This document shows, piece by piece, positions 1 through 6,368 of a DNA stretch of 7,529 bases. The translations under genes were made by a program, and so were the position numbers. Numbering within the stretch: position 1 is the first letter of the stretch; each line of letters begins with the position of its first letter. The notes beneath the pieces were generated by a model. The model worked only from the letters and a program-made list of their open reading frames with translations, had not been told where the DNA came from and ran no database searches. Source of the DNA: an uncultured Desulfovibrio sp. (lineage in GTDB: Bacteria; Desulfobacterota; Desulfovibrionia; Desulfovibrionales; Desulfovibrionaceae); contig CAMBWG010000099.1 in NCBI GenBank assembly GCA_945871415.1, forward strand, positions 1-7,529. The letters are read 5' to 3'.

Positions 1-56
<56 letters not shown>

Positions 57-106
57 AACCATCTCTCCACCTCTCCGCCTTTCTGTCCCTTCATCATAAT
101 TTTGCC

Positions 107-2389
107 ATGAAAAAAAGAACTCTAAAAAAAGATAAAAAACATAGCGGCGGGCCCGTCCTGCGCGGGCGGTATACGGCTCTGCGCAATGGCGGCGGGGGTT
201 TTGTGACCCCGCTGGATGCGCAGGGGCGCGTCTGCGGCGAGGATATTTTCATTCCTGCGCACGCAAGCGGCGGTGCGTGGCATCAGGATATTGTTTCGGT
301 GCGGTGCGCCGCCGGGCGGCGTCGCCCGGGGATGCGGCAGGAAGGGCGCATTGCGGGCATCGAGGCGCGGGGCCTTGCGGAGATTCCCGCGCACATGGCC
401 CGGCGTCGGGGCGGCTGGCTGGAGTGCGTGCCCGCGGACGGGCGTCTGAATTTTCGTTTACGTGTTCCCGTGCCGGAAGATGAGGAAATTCCGCATACGG
501 GCGATTTGCTGGTGATTGCGCCGGAGCATGCGCTTGACGAGGGGCTCTGGCTCGGGCGTCTGGTGGCGCGCATGGGCCGGGAAGACGATGTGCGTGTGCA
601 GGAAGAGCTGGTCAAATGCAATCACGAGACGCCGAGGGAATTCCCGCCGCGTGTGCTGGCCGAGGCTGAGGCTCTGCCCGGCGAGCCGGGGCCGGAGGAC
701 TGGCGCGACCGCGAAGATCTGCGCGACGCCGTGCTGGTGACGATTGACGGCGAGGATGCGCGGGACTTCGACGACGCAGTGGAAGTGACGCCGGGGGCGG
801 ACGGCTGGCTGCTGCGTGTGGCCATTGCCGATGTCAGCCATTACGTGCGTCCGCGTTCCGCGCTGGATGACGAGGCGCGGGAGCGGGGCAACTCGTGGTA
901 TTTTCCCACGTCTGTGGAACCCATGCTGCCTTTTGCGCTTTCCAACGGTCTGTGCAGCCTTGTGCCGGGACGGCCGCGACTGGCCATGCTGGCGGAAGTG
1001 CATTTTGACCGGCGGGGACGCCCCGGAGCGACGCGCTTTGCGCCTGTGGTCATGCGTTCCGCCGCGCGCCTGACTTATACGCAGGTCAGGGCCTGCGTGC
1101 TGGACAGGGATGCGGAGGCACGCGCGGCGCTGGGGGCGGCGGAACGCGGAGACGAGGTGATGCGCATGCTGGATGATGCCCGCGCTCTGTTCGATGTTCT
1201 GCGGCAGGCCCGGCTGGAGCGGGGATCGCTGGATTTTGACGTGCCTGAACCTGCCTATGAGGTGGACGGCGAAGGACATCTGCTGTCGGTGCGCTGCCGT
1301 GAGCGGCATGATGCGCACAGGATGATTGAGGAGTTCATGATTGCCGCCAACGAGGCCGTTGCCCGCTGGCTGGGCCGCTGCCGGCTTGCGGCGGACGGAC
1401 GCATTCTGCCCCCCGCAGCGGCGCGGCATGACGGACTCTTTCCGCGGACGCCGCGTGAGGAGAACGCGCCTTTTCTGTATCGTGTGCATCCGCTGCCCGA
1501 TGCCGAACGGCTGGAAAGTCTCTTTGATACGCTGCGGGCCACGGCGCTCGAGGCCGCGCCGTCCGCGGGCACGGCGGCCGATGCCGGGGGGCTGCGGACG
1601 GCCCTGCTGCGGGCGCGGGGAACGGAACAGGAATTTCTGGTCAATCGGCTCTGCCTGCGGGCCATGCCGCAGGCCCGGTATCAGACCCGTAACGAAGGGC
1701 ACTTCGGGCTTGCGTCGCAGGCCTACTGCCACTTTACCTCTCCCATTCGCCGCTATGCGGACCTGACGGTGCATCGCGTGCTGAAAAACGCCCTGGGCAT
1801 GGATACCGGCCCACTGCCTGCGGGGCAGCGGCTGGAGCGCGTGGCCGACGGTCTCAACCGGCGGGAGCGGGCGGCCATGGACGCGGAACGGGAAATGGCG
1901 CGCCGCATGGCCTGTCTGGCTTTGCGCGGCCGGGAAGGCGAAGTCTTTCATGGCGTGATTTCCGGCCTGATGGAATTCGGGCTGTTTGTGGAGCTGGCCG
2001 ACATGCCGGTGGAAGGCATGATCCGCGTGGAGGATCTGGGGCCGGACTGGTACGAGTACGACGCCCGGCGTCAGACTCTGAGCGCCGTGCATGGCGGCTG
2101 TTTCTGGCGTCTGGGGCAGGCGCTGGACGTGCGTCTGCTGGAAGTGCGTCCCGGGCGGCTGGAGATTCGCCTTGTGCCCGCCGCTGCCGGAGAGGAGGAC
2201 GGTCGGCGGCCCCGGCGACGCGGCCGGGGCAGGGGGCCCGCCCGCAGGGAAACTTCGCACGGAAAACGCCCGGCCTTTCGGGAGCGGACGCCGCGCGGCA
2301 GTCTCCGGGATGAGGCCAAACGCGCCCGCAGGGCGGAAAGAAAGGCCGCCCGCGCCCATCGGGGACGCAGGGACGGCGGGGGACGCTGA
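107..2389 (+). CDS. rnr: RNase R-type 3'-5' exoribonuclease (RNB family), no N-terminal HTH domain
   Basis: RNase R degrades structured RNA processively from the 3' end and takes part in mRNA and rRNA quality control in the cytoplasm. The 760-residue product has cold-shock/OB domains at about 16-160 (GGGGFVTP and DIFIPA). The RNB catalytic core begins near 209 with TIDGEDARDFDDAV. Asp214, Asp220, Asp222 and Asp223 match the four metal-binding aspartates of E. coli RNase R (272, 278, 280, 281). The second signature, HFTSPIRRYADLTVHR, starts at His542. An S1 domain follows at about 612-690, then a very basic Arg/Gly tail of about 65 residues. The helix-turn-helix domain found before the first cold-shock domain in many RNase R proteins is absent, and about 27 extra residues occur near 424-450 before APFLYRVH. 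The ATG at 107 has no clear Shine-Dalgarno. The frame stays open upstream into the C tract without another good start, so the true N-terminus is uncertain. The stop overlaps the murJ start. Confidence 0.93.
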   Translation: MKKRTLKKDKKHSGGPVLRGRYTALRNGGGGFVTPLDAQGRVCGEDIFIPAHASGGAWHQDIVSVRCAAGRRRPGMRQEGRIAGIEARGLAEIPAHMARRRGGWLECVPADGRLNFRLRVPVPEDEEIPHTGDLLVIAPEHALDEGLWLGRLVARMGREDDVRVQEELVKCNHETPREFPPRVLAEAEALPGEPGPEDWRDREDLRDAVLVTIDGEDARDFDDAVEVTPGADGWLLRVAIADVSHYVRPRSALDDEARERGNSWYFPTSVEPMLPFALSNGLCSLVPGRPRLAMLAEVHFDRRGRPGATRFAPVVMRSAARLTYTQVRACVLDRDAEARAALGAAERGDEVMRMLDDARALFDVLRQARLERGSLDFDVPEPAYEVDGEGHLLSVRCRERHDAHRMIEEFMIAANEAVARWLGRCRLAADGRILPPAAARHDGLFPRTPREENAPFLYRVHPLPDAERLESLFDTLRATALEAAPSAGTAADAGGLRTALLRARGTEQEFLVNRLCLRAMPQARYQTRNEGHFGLASQAYCHFTSPIRRYADLTVHRVLKNALGMDTGPLPAGQRLERVADGLNRRERAAMDAEREMARRMACLALRGREGEVFHGVISGLMEFGLFVELADMPVEGMIRVEDLGPDWYEYDARRQTLSAVHGGCFWRLGQALDVRLLEVRPGRLEIRLVPAAAGEEDGRRPRRRGRGRGPARRETSHGKRPAFRERTPRGSLRDEAKRARRAERKAARAHRGRRDGGGR

Positions 2390-3957
2390 TGGGATTTCTT
2401 GCGCATCGTCAGGGCATGGGCGCGGCGGCGCTGCTGCTGGTGGCCAGCACCATTCTTTCCCGATTCATGGGACTGATCCGGGACAAGGTGATTTCGTGGC
2501 AGTTCGGCGCTGGCGGCGAAGCGGACATGTATTTCGCCGCCTTCGTGGTGCCGGACATCATTAATCATCTGCTGGCGGGCGGCTTTATGTCCATTACGGC
2601 CATTCCGCTGCTGGCGCGTCGCTTTGCCGAGAACGAAGACGACGCCTGGCAGCTGTTTTCCGCCATGTTCCGCTGGATGCTCATAGGCTCGCTGCTGCTG
2701 ACGCTGGGGGCCATGCTGCTGGCCGAACCGCTGGCCGGGCTTGTGGCTCCCGGCTTTGATGCCGTGCAGCGGGCGCGGCTGGCCTTTTTCATGCGGCTGG
2801 TACTGCCTGCGCAGGTCTTTTTTCTCTGCGGGGCCGTGGTGACGGCGCTGCTCTATCTGCGGCGGCAGTTCAGCGTGCCCGCGCTTTCGCCGTTGATTTA
2901 TAACGGCTGCATTATTCTGGGGGGCCTGCTGACGCCGCTGGTCTGGCCGGGGGCGGGCATGGCCGGGTATTGCATCGGCGTCACCGTCGGCGCGGCGCTC
3001 GGCGCGTTCTGCCTGCCGCTGATGGTGGCTTCCCGCGGGGGGATCTGCTGGCGCTCCGTGTGGCGGCATCCTCTGCTGCGCGTTTTTCTGCTGACCACGC
3101 TGCCGCTCATGCTCGGGCAGACCGTAGTCTATCTGGACGAACAGTTCTACCGTATTTTCGGCAGCATGGCAGGAGAGGGCGCGGTAAGTCTGCTCAACTA
3201 CTCCAAGCGTATCACGCAGGTTCCCATTGGTCTTATGGGGCAGGCCGCCGCCGTGGCGTCCTATCCCTTTCTGGTGTCCCTGCTGGCGCAGAAGGATGAG
3301 GCGGGCTTTTCCGCTACGCTCAATACGGCTCTGAAAACCAGTGTGGGCCTGATTATTCCCTGTGCCGGATGGATGCTTGTGGCCGCTCTGCCCATCATGA
3401 GCGCCATCTTTCAGGGCGGGCGTTTCGGCCCGGAAGAAAGCCTTGCCGCCGCGCCCCTGCTGCGGCTCATGCTGGCCTTCACGCCCTGCTGGATTTTCTA
3501 TATGGTGCTGGTGCGCGGCTATTACGCGCATGGCGACACCCTGACGCCCGCCGTCACCGGTACGGTGCTGACGCTCTGCTGTCTGCCGTTCTATTTCTGG
3601 TGGGCCGTGCCGCGCGGGCCGTGGGCCATTGCTCTTGTTTCCGGCGTCAGCGTGGCGGCGTATGTGCTCTGGCTGATCGGTATCTGGATACGGCGTCACG
3701 GTACGGCCGTTTTTGCGGGGCTGCCGGCGCTGCTGTGCCGCGTGCTGCTCTGCACCCTGCCCGCCGCGGGGCTTGCCGCCTTCTGTCAGTCTCTCGTCCT
3801 GCCGCGTGTGGCGGAGCTTCCGCCCTTCGTCGCCGCCTGTCTGGCTGCCGCCGCAGGCGGGCTTGCCTTTGCCGCACTGTTTCTGCCGCTGGTGTCGTGG
3901 CTCGCGCCCGCGCTTCTTGCGCCCGTGCTGCGCCGTCTGCGGCGTCGGCAGCATTAA
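2389..3957 (+). CDS. murJ: Lipid II flippase MurJ (MviN family, MOP superfamily)
   Basis: MurJ moves lipid-linked peptidoglycan precursor (lipid II) across the inner membrane and is normally essential. The 522-residue protein is almost entirely hydrophobic helices, consistent with the usual 14 transmembrane segments, and has full family length. The N-terminal signature is clear: SRFMGLIRD (Arg25 and Arg31, matching E. coli Arg18 and Arg24), then FGAGGEAD with Asp46 (E. coli Asp39). SLLNYSKRITQVPIG places Arg274 at the position of E. coli Arg270. The segment PDIINHLLAGGFMS (55-68) replaces the E. coli PNLLRRIFAEGAFS, so the Arg52/Arg53/Glu57 equivalents are Asn, His and Gly. I believe this occurs in a deltaproteobacterial branch of the family. 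The ATG shares its A with the upstream rnr stop (TGATG), so translational coupling is likely; a G-rich stretch just upstream could serve as ribosome binding site. A generic MOP flippase for another lipid-linked sugar is a less likely alternative. Confidence 0.92.
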   Translation: MGFLAHRQGMGAAALLLVASTILSRFMGLIRDKVISWQFGAGGEADMYFAAFVVPDIINHLLAGGFMSITAIPLLARRFAENEDDAWQLFSAMFRWMLIGSLLLTLGAMLLAEPLAGLVAPGFDAVQRARLAFFMRLVLPAQVFFLCGAVVTALLYLRRQFSVPALSPLIYNGCIILGGLLTPLVWPGAGMAGYCIGVTVGAALGAFCLPLMVASRGGICWRSVWRHPLLRVFLLTTLPLMLGQTVVYLDEQFYRIFGSMAGEGAVSLLNYSKRITQVPIGLMGQAAAVASYPFLVSLLAQKDEAGFSATLNTALKTSVGLIIPCAGWMLVAALPIMSAIFQGGRFGPEESLAAAPLLRLMLAFTPCWIFYMVLVRGYYAHGDTLTPAVTGTVLTLCCLPFYFWWAVPRGPWAIALVSGVSVAAYVLWLIGIWIRRHGTAVFAGLPALLCRVLLCTLPAAGLAAFCQSLVLPRVAELPPFVAACLAAAAGGLAFAALFLPLVSWLAPALLAPVLRRLRRRQH

Positions 3958-3962
3958 CTTGC

Positions 3963-4012
3963 TGGGGGAAGGGAAAACCCTCTGCTCGCGCGAGAGGGGT
4001 TCCCTTCCCCCA
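3963..4012. terminator. Long hairpin between convergent murJ and flagellin A
   Basis: A perfect 13-bp inverted repeat, TGGGGGAAGGGAA (3963-3975) with its complement at 4000-4012, encloses a second stem CCCTCT/AGAGGG (3978-3983 and 3993-3998). It lies between the murJ stop (3957) and the flagellin A stop (4036), so it probably ends both convergent transcripts. Neither outer side has a real U-tract. On the - strand the inner stem is followed by TTTT, which could serve flagellin termination. Confidence 0.75.
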
Positions 4013-4035
4013 ATAAAAAACTATCCAGAACAATC

Positions 4036-4260
4036 CTAGCCGATAAGCTGCATGGTCATCTGCGGCATGGAATTGGCCTGCGAGAGCATGGCCACGGCCG
4101 ATTGCGTGAGTACCTGATTGCGCACGAAGTTGGTCATTTCGGTGGCGACATTGATATCGCGGATGCGGGATTCGGAGTTTTGCAGATTTTCGGCCTGAAC
4201 GGTGAGATTGGTCACGGTATTTTCAAGTCGGTTCTGCATGGTGCCGAGGTAGCTGCGGAT
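4036..4260. repeat. Direct repeat copy 1: conserved flagellin 3' end
   Basis: This segment aligns without gaps to 6692-6916 (offset 2656). By eye there are about 27 differences in about 220 bases (~88% identity), most of them at third codon positions. It encodes the shared C-terminal D0/D1 of both flagellins and is long enough to support recombination between them. Confidence 0.85.
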
Positions 4261-5442
4261 TTCGGCGTGCCGGGCCTGCGCGTCGCCGATGCGGTTCAGG
4301 GTGGTCTGGGCGCGTTCCTGTGTCTGTACGTTTACGCCCGCCAGCCCGAGGCCCGCCAGAGTGGCATCGGAAGATTTGATGATATAGTAATCTTCGGCGG
4401 AATCATTACTGGGGCCGAAGTGAATCAGAACGCCTGCCGGGCGTCCTGCGGCCTGCTGTGCCTTGCCTTCCGTAACGGTGAAGGAATCAAAACTGGTGGC
4501 ATAGCCGAAGCTGGTCGTATTGCCGATGACAAGCTGCCCCTGCCCGCCGAGATTTGCATTGGCGATACTGCCGATATCCGCCCCGTTGAGGATGACGTGC
4601 AGGGCCTTGTCTTCCTCTATGCGGACTTCCAGTGTGTTGGTGCCGCCGTCGCTGACAGCGCCGACGGCGCTGCCGACGCTTTGCCCGTTAAGCGTCACTT
4701 CCAGTTCGCCGGTGGTATAGGCAACGGCGGTCAGACCGCCGAAGCTGAACAGCTCCGTCTGTGCGCCCGCGCCGGTGCCCGCCGCGCGAATGGTGCTGAA
4801 GGAAAGGGCAAAGCCCAGCCCCGGATCGCCGGAAAGATTGAGATTGACGGACGCGTTGCCGATAACGCCCTCCTGCGTTTCCAGACGACCGCCGTTGAAG
4901 GAGACAACGCCGCTGGTCGTAAGGGTGTGCCCGTTGCCGGAGCTGTCGCCGGTATCGTTGAAATCCCACTGTGCCGTGGTCGTGGTGGTGACGGGGCCGG
5001 TCGTGCCGCCCGTGCCGCCGGACAGGGAACCGTCCAGCAGCTTGATGCCGTTAAAATCCGTGGCGTGGGCAATACGGGTGATTTCCGAACCCATAGCCTG
5101 AAATTCGCTGTCGATCATCAGGCGCTGGGTGGAGTCGTAGGTACCCGTGGAGGCCTGCTCGGCCAGTTCCTTCATACGGATCAGCTTTTCCTCGATGATC
5201 CCCAGCGCACCGTCGGCTGTCTGAATCATGGAAATGGCGTCGTTGGCATTACGCACGCCCTGATGCAGGGCGGCAATATCGACGCGCATGAGTTCGGAGA
5301 CGGCAAGACCGGCGGCGTCGTCCGCCGCGTGATTGATGCGCATGCCCGAAGACAGGCGCTCGGTCGAGGTTGCCAGTCGGGCATAATGGCCGGTCAGGGT
5401 TGTGGCGGCATTCTGTGCCATACCGTTATGATTGATGTACAT
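4036..5442 (-). CDS. Flagellin A with an inserted LamG-like domain
   Basis: Flagellin subunits are exported through the flagellar type III apparatus and polymerise into the filament. The 468-residue product has a canonical N-terminal D0/D1 (about 1-140: ATSTERLSSGMRINHAADD, NANDAISMIQTADGAL, LIRMKELAEQASTGTY, TDFNGIKLLDGS). A Gly/Thr-rich linker (140-157) leads to a beta-rich inserted domain (about 158-326). A short return segment contains HFGPSNDSAEDYYI (341-354), and the conserved C-terminal D1/D0 (about 375-468) ends in MQLIG. I chose the ATG at 5442 because GGAGGAG lies directly upstream and the product then begins MYINHN, close to the usual flagellin start; an in-frame ATG at 5526 would add 28 unrelated residues. 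There are no cysteines, as expected for a filament protein. It is the last gene of a leftward flagellin-csrA-flagellin block and has its own AT-rich upstream region with a possible sigma-28 promoter. CsrA control is likely from the leader sequence. Confidence 0.95.
   Translation of the reverse strand: MYINHNGMAQNAATTLTGHYARLATSTERLSSGMRINHAADDAAGLAVSELMRVDIAALHQGVRNANDAISMIQTADGALGIIEEKLIRMKELAEQASTGTYDSTQRLMIDSEFQAMGSEITRIAHATDFNGIKLLDGSLSGGTGGTTGPVTTTTTAQWDFNDTGDSSGNGHTLTTSGVVSFNGGRLETQEGVIGNASVNLNLSGDPGLGFALSFSTIRAAGTGAGAQTELFSFGGLTAVAYTTGELEVTLNGQSVGSAVGAVSDGGTNTLEVRIEEDKALHVILNGADIGSIANANLGGQGQLVIGNTTSFGYATSFDSFTVTEGKAQQAAGRPAGVLIHFGPSNDSAEDYYIIKSSDATLAGLGLAGVNVQTQERAQTTLNRIGDAQARHAEIRSYLGTMQNRLENTVTNLTVQAENLQNSESRIRDINVATEMTNFVRNQVLTQSAVAMLSQANSMPQMTMQLIG
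4465..4971 (-). other. LamG/concanavalin A-like domain encoded inside flagellin A
   Basis: Residues about 158-326 of flagellin A replace the usual D2/D3 region. Hallmarks of the Laminin_G_3/concanavalin-like fold are visible. The opening WDFNDTGDSSGNGHTL resembles the common W/Y-x-F...D-SGNG entry strand. Alternating short beta strands follow (FALSFSTI, ELFSFGGL, LEVTLNGQ, LEVRIEE). A LHVILNGADIG strand recalls the family's 'vylNG' strand, and a closing SFDSFTVTEG resembles 'fDdvrvy'. Assignment is by motif reading, not a profile search. Such domains often bind carbohydrates or adhere to surfaces; the ligand is unknown. Confidence 0.7.
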
Positions 5443-5446
5443 GCGT

Positions 5447-5453
5447 CTCCTCC
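5447..5453 (-). promoter_or_regulatory. Shine-Dalgarno of flagellin A with overlapping CsrA-type motif
   Basis: On the - strand the sequence reads CATGGAGGAGACGC followed by the start ATG. GGAGGAG is a strong ribosome binding site, with its GGAGG core six bases from the ATG, and it decides the 5442 start. ATGGA within it fits the CsrA core ANGGA. The flanking CATGC (5461-5465) can pair with GCATG, which includes the start codon (5440-5444), leaving the Shine-Dalgarno in a 16-base loop. That stem is only 5 bp, so the fold is tentative. Confidence 0.6.
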
Positions 5454-5546
5454 ATGAGCGGCATGCCGGGAACCGGCCGGGCGTCCTGATGAAAAATGTC
5501 GGGAAAGCCGCATGAATGACATACATAGCGTTCCCGTATCGAAACG

Positions 5547-5574
5547 ATATATGCTTTTAGCGGAACTGTTTTTA
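5547..5574 (-). promoter_or_regulatory. Possible sigma-28 promoter of flagellin A
   Basis: In the AT-rich stretch upstream of flagellin A the - strand reads TAAA (5574-5571), 16 bases, then GCATATAT (5554-5547). This matches 6 of 8 positions of the flagellar -10 form GCCGATAT with near-normal spacing. It would give a leader of about 100 bases. A competing reading is a sigma-70 pair TTGACG (5583-5578), 18 bases, TAAAAG (5559-5554). Either fits the location; neither is a strong match. Confidence 0.35.
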
Positions 5575-5660
5575 TATCGTCAAGATAGTTACAGGGTTAG
5601 AAAGGAAATAAAAAAGATTACTGTTTAGGGGATTCCAACTCTGAAAAAGGTGAAACGCGA

Positions 5661-5772
5661 GGCGGCGGCACAGCGCCGCCCGACTAAAAGTGAGCGGAGA
5701 AACCGCGTTTTTCCGTGAAGCGACAGGCCGTATGGTTTGAAAAGCGAAGCGTTTCAAACCGAAAAAGCTTCG
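5661..5772. other. Cluster of inverted repeats in the flagellin A / csrA gap
   Basis: The stretch 5575-5884 has no convincing gene. It holds three successive hairpins: GGCGGCG/CGCCGCC (5661-5667 with 5674-5680); CGGAGAAA with TTTTTCCG, one G-U pair (5695-5702 with 5708-5715); and a perfect 9-bp GGTTTGAAA/TTTCAAACC (5734-5742 with 5752-5760). An alternative stem CGAAGC/GCTTCG (5745-5750 with 5767-5772) excludes the third. They could be a structured RNA, an intergenic palindromic repeat family, or protein-binding sites. Strand and function cannot be told from sequence alone. Confidence 0.5.
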
Positions 5773-5884
5773 GGAACATGTTTTTGAGCTATGGCGAAAG
5801 GTGACGGGTTGGGCAGGAAAGAGGGGCGGAGGCGGAAAGGGCGGCTGTTTTTTCGCGGCAGTCTTATGAGATCTCAACGTATGC

Positions 5885-5917
5885 AAAAGACGCCGCCCCG
5901 GGGAACGGGCGGCGTCT
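5885..5917 (-). terminator. Intrinsic terminator downstream of csrA
   Basis: A perfect 11-bp stem, AGACGCCGCCC (5888-5898) with its complement at 5907-5917, encloses an 8-base loop. Read on the - strand it is followed by a short T run (5888-5885) and TGCATACG. It is oriented to end leftward transcripts coming from csrA about 180 bases upstream and separates csrA from flagellin A. The 6094-5918 interval shows no supported gene. Confidence 0.72.
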
Positions 5918-6094
5918 CTGGTTTCTGGCTGCATGAGAACTCCGCAAGCGGCAGGGGGCTTTTGATGGCGCTGACGTATCTTTGGCCGGTTCGGGAGAGA
6001 ACGGCAAAATTGTTCCGGTACAACGCCAGATGCCCCGGGTTCCGCAATTGCGTGGGCCGGGAGAAAGGCGACTTCCCTTCGGAGGACAGCATAT

Positions 6095-6328
6095 CTATGT
6101 CGTCTGTTGCCACATGGCGGCCATTTTCAGAAGCGCGTCATTGCTGACATCGAGCGCCTTCTGATTCTGTTCCCGGATGCGGTTGTAGACTTCCTCTCGA
6201 TACACGCCGACATTGTCCGGCACTTCAAAGCCGAGTTTGATCTGGCTGCCCTGTATCTTGAGTACGCTGACACGAATATTGTCGCCAATGTAGATGCTTT
6301 CGCCTGCACGTCGGCTCAGTATTAGCAT
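6095..6328 (-). CDS. csrA: Carbon storage regulator CsrA (RsmA family)
   Basis: CsrA is a small homodimeric RNA-binding protein that binds GGA motifs, usually in hairpin loops over Shine-Dalgarno sites, and blocks translation. In FliW-containing bacteria flagellin mRNA is the central target. The 77-residue product starts with the diagnostic MLILSRRAGESIYIGD, continues with IRVSVLKIQGSQIKLGFEVP, and has VYREEVYNRI with Arg44, the key RNA-contact residue of the family (Leu4 is also kept). The C-terminal extension after residue 51 (REQNQKALDVSNDALLKMAAMWQQ) is longer than in the 61-residue E. coli protein. Such extensions are common in FliW-type CsrA, where this end contacts FliW. AAGGG lies eight bases before the ATG. 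The gene stands between two flagellin genes on the same strand, and its own start region folds into a hairpin suggesting autoregulation. No fliW is in the window. Confidence 0.97.
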   Translation of the reverse strand: MLILSRRAGESIYIGDNIRVSVLKIQGSQIKLGFEVPDNVGVYREEVYNRIREQNQKALDVSNDALLKMAAMWQQTT

Positions 6329-6348
6329 AAGCTTTTCCCTTGCTTATG
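6326..6348 (-). promoter_or_regulatory. csrA start-codon hairpin with GGGA Shine-Dalgarno in the loop
   Basis: On the - strand CATAAGC (6348-6342) pairs perfectly with GCTTATG (6332-6326), whose last three bases are the csrA start codon. The 9-base loop is AAGGGAAAA, which contains both the Shine-Dalgarno and an ANGGA motif. A GGA displayed in a hairpin loop over the ribosome binding site is the standard CsrA target geometry. Function is inferred; the inverted repeat is seen directly. Confidence 0.68.
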
Positions 6349-6368
6349 AGACATAGGGTCTCGTGAGG

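Noticed and set aside
2071..3954. 627-codon - strand frame across rnr and murJ, and the similar 633-codon frame at 458-2359
   Set aside because: Both lie antisense to well-recognised genes and read as Arg/Gln/His/Pro-rich low-complexity protein typical of shadow frames in GC-rich DNA.
4102..5457. 451-codon open frame on the + strand opposite flagellin A
   Set aside because: It is the antisense shadow of a clear flagellin. Its composition (Gly/Ala/Asp-rich with no motifs) and lack of a start signal fit GC-rich codon bias.
5443..5526. 28-residue N-terminal extension of flagellin A from the ATG at 5526
   Set aside because: The extension is unlike any flagellin start, whereas the ATG at 5442 has a strong GGAGGAG and gives MYINHN.
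5661..5772. CRISPR-like repeats
   Set aside because: The inverted repeats differ from one another and no direct repeats with regular spacers are present.
5874..6113. 79-codon - strand ORF after csrA
   Set aside because: It overlaps the csrA end in another frame, has no ribosome binding site, and its end is encoded by the terminator hairpin.
5791..6147. 118-codon + strand ORF in the gap, running into csrA antisense
   Set aside because: No Shine-Dalgarno, no recognisable motif, and it reads through the csrA terminator hairpin and into the csrA 3' end.
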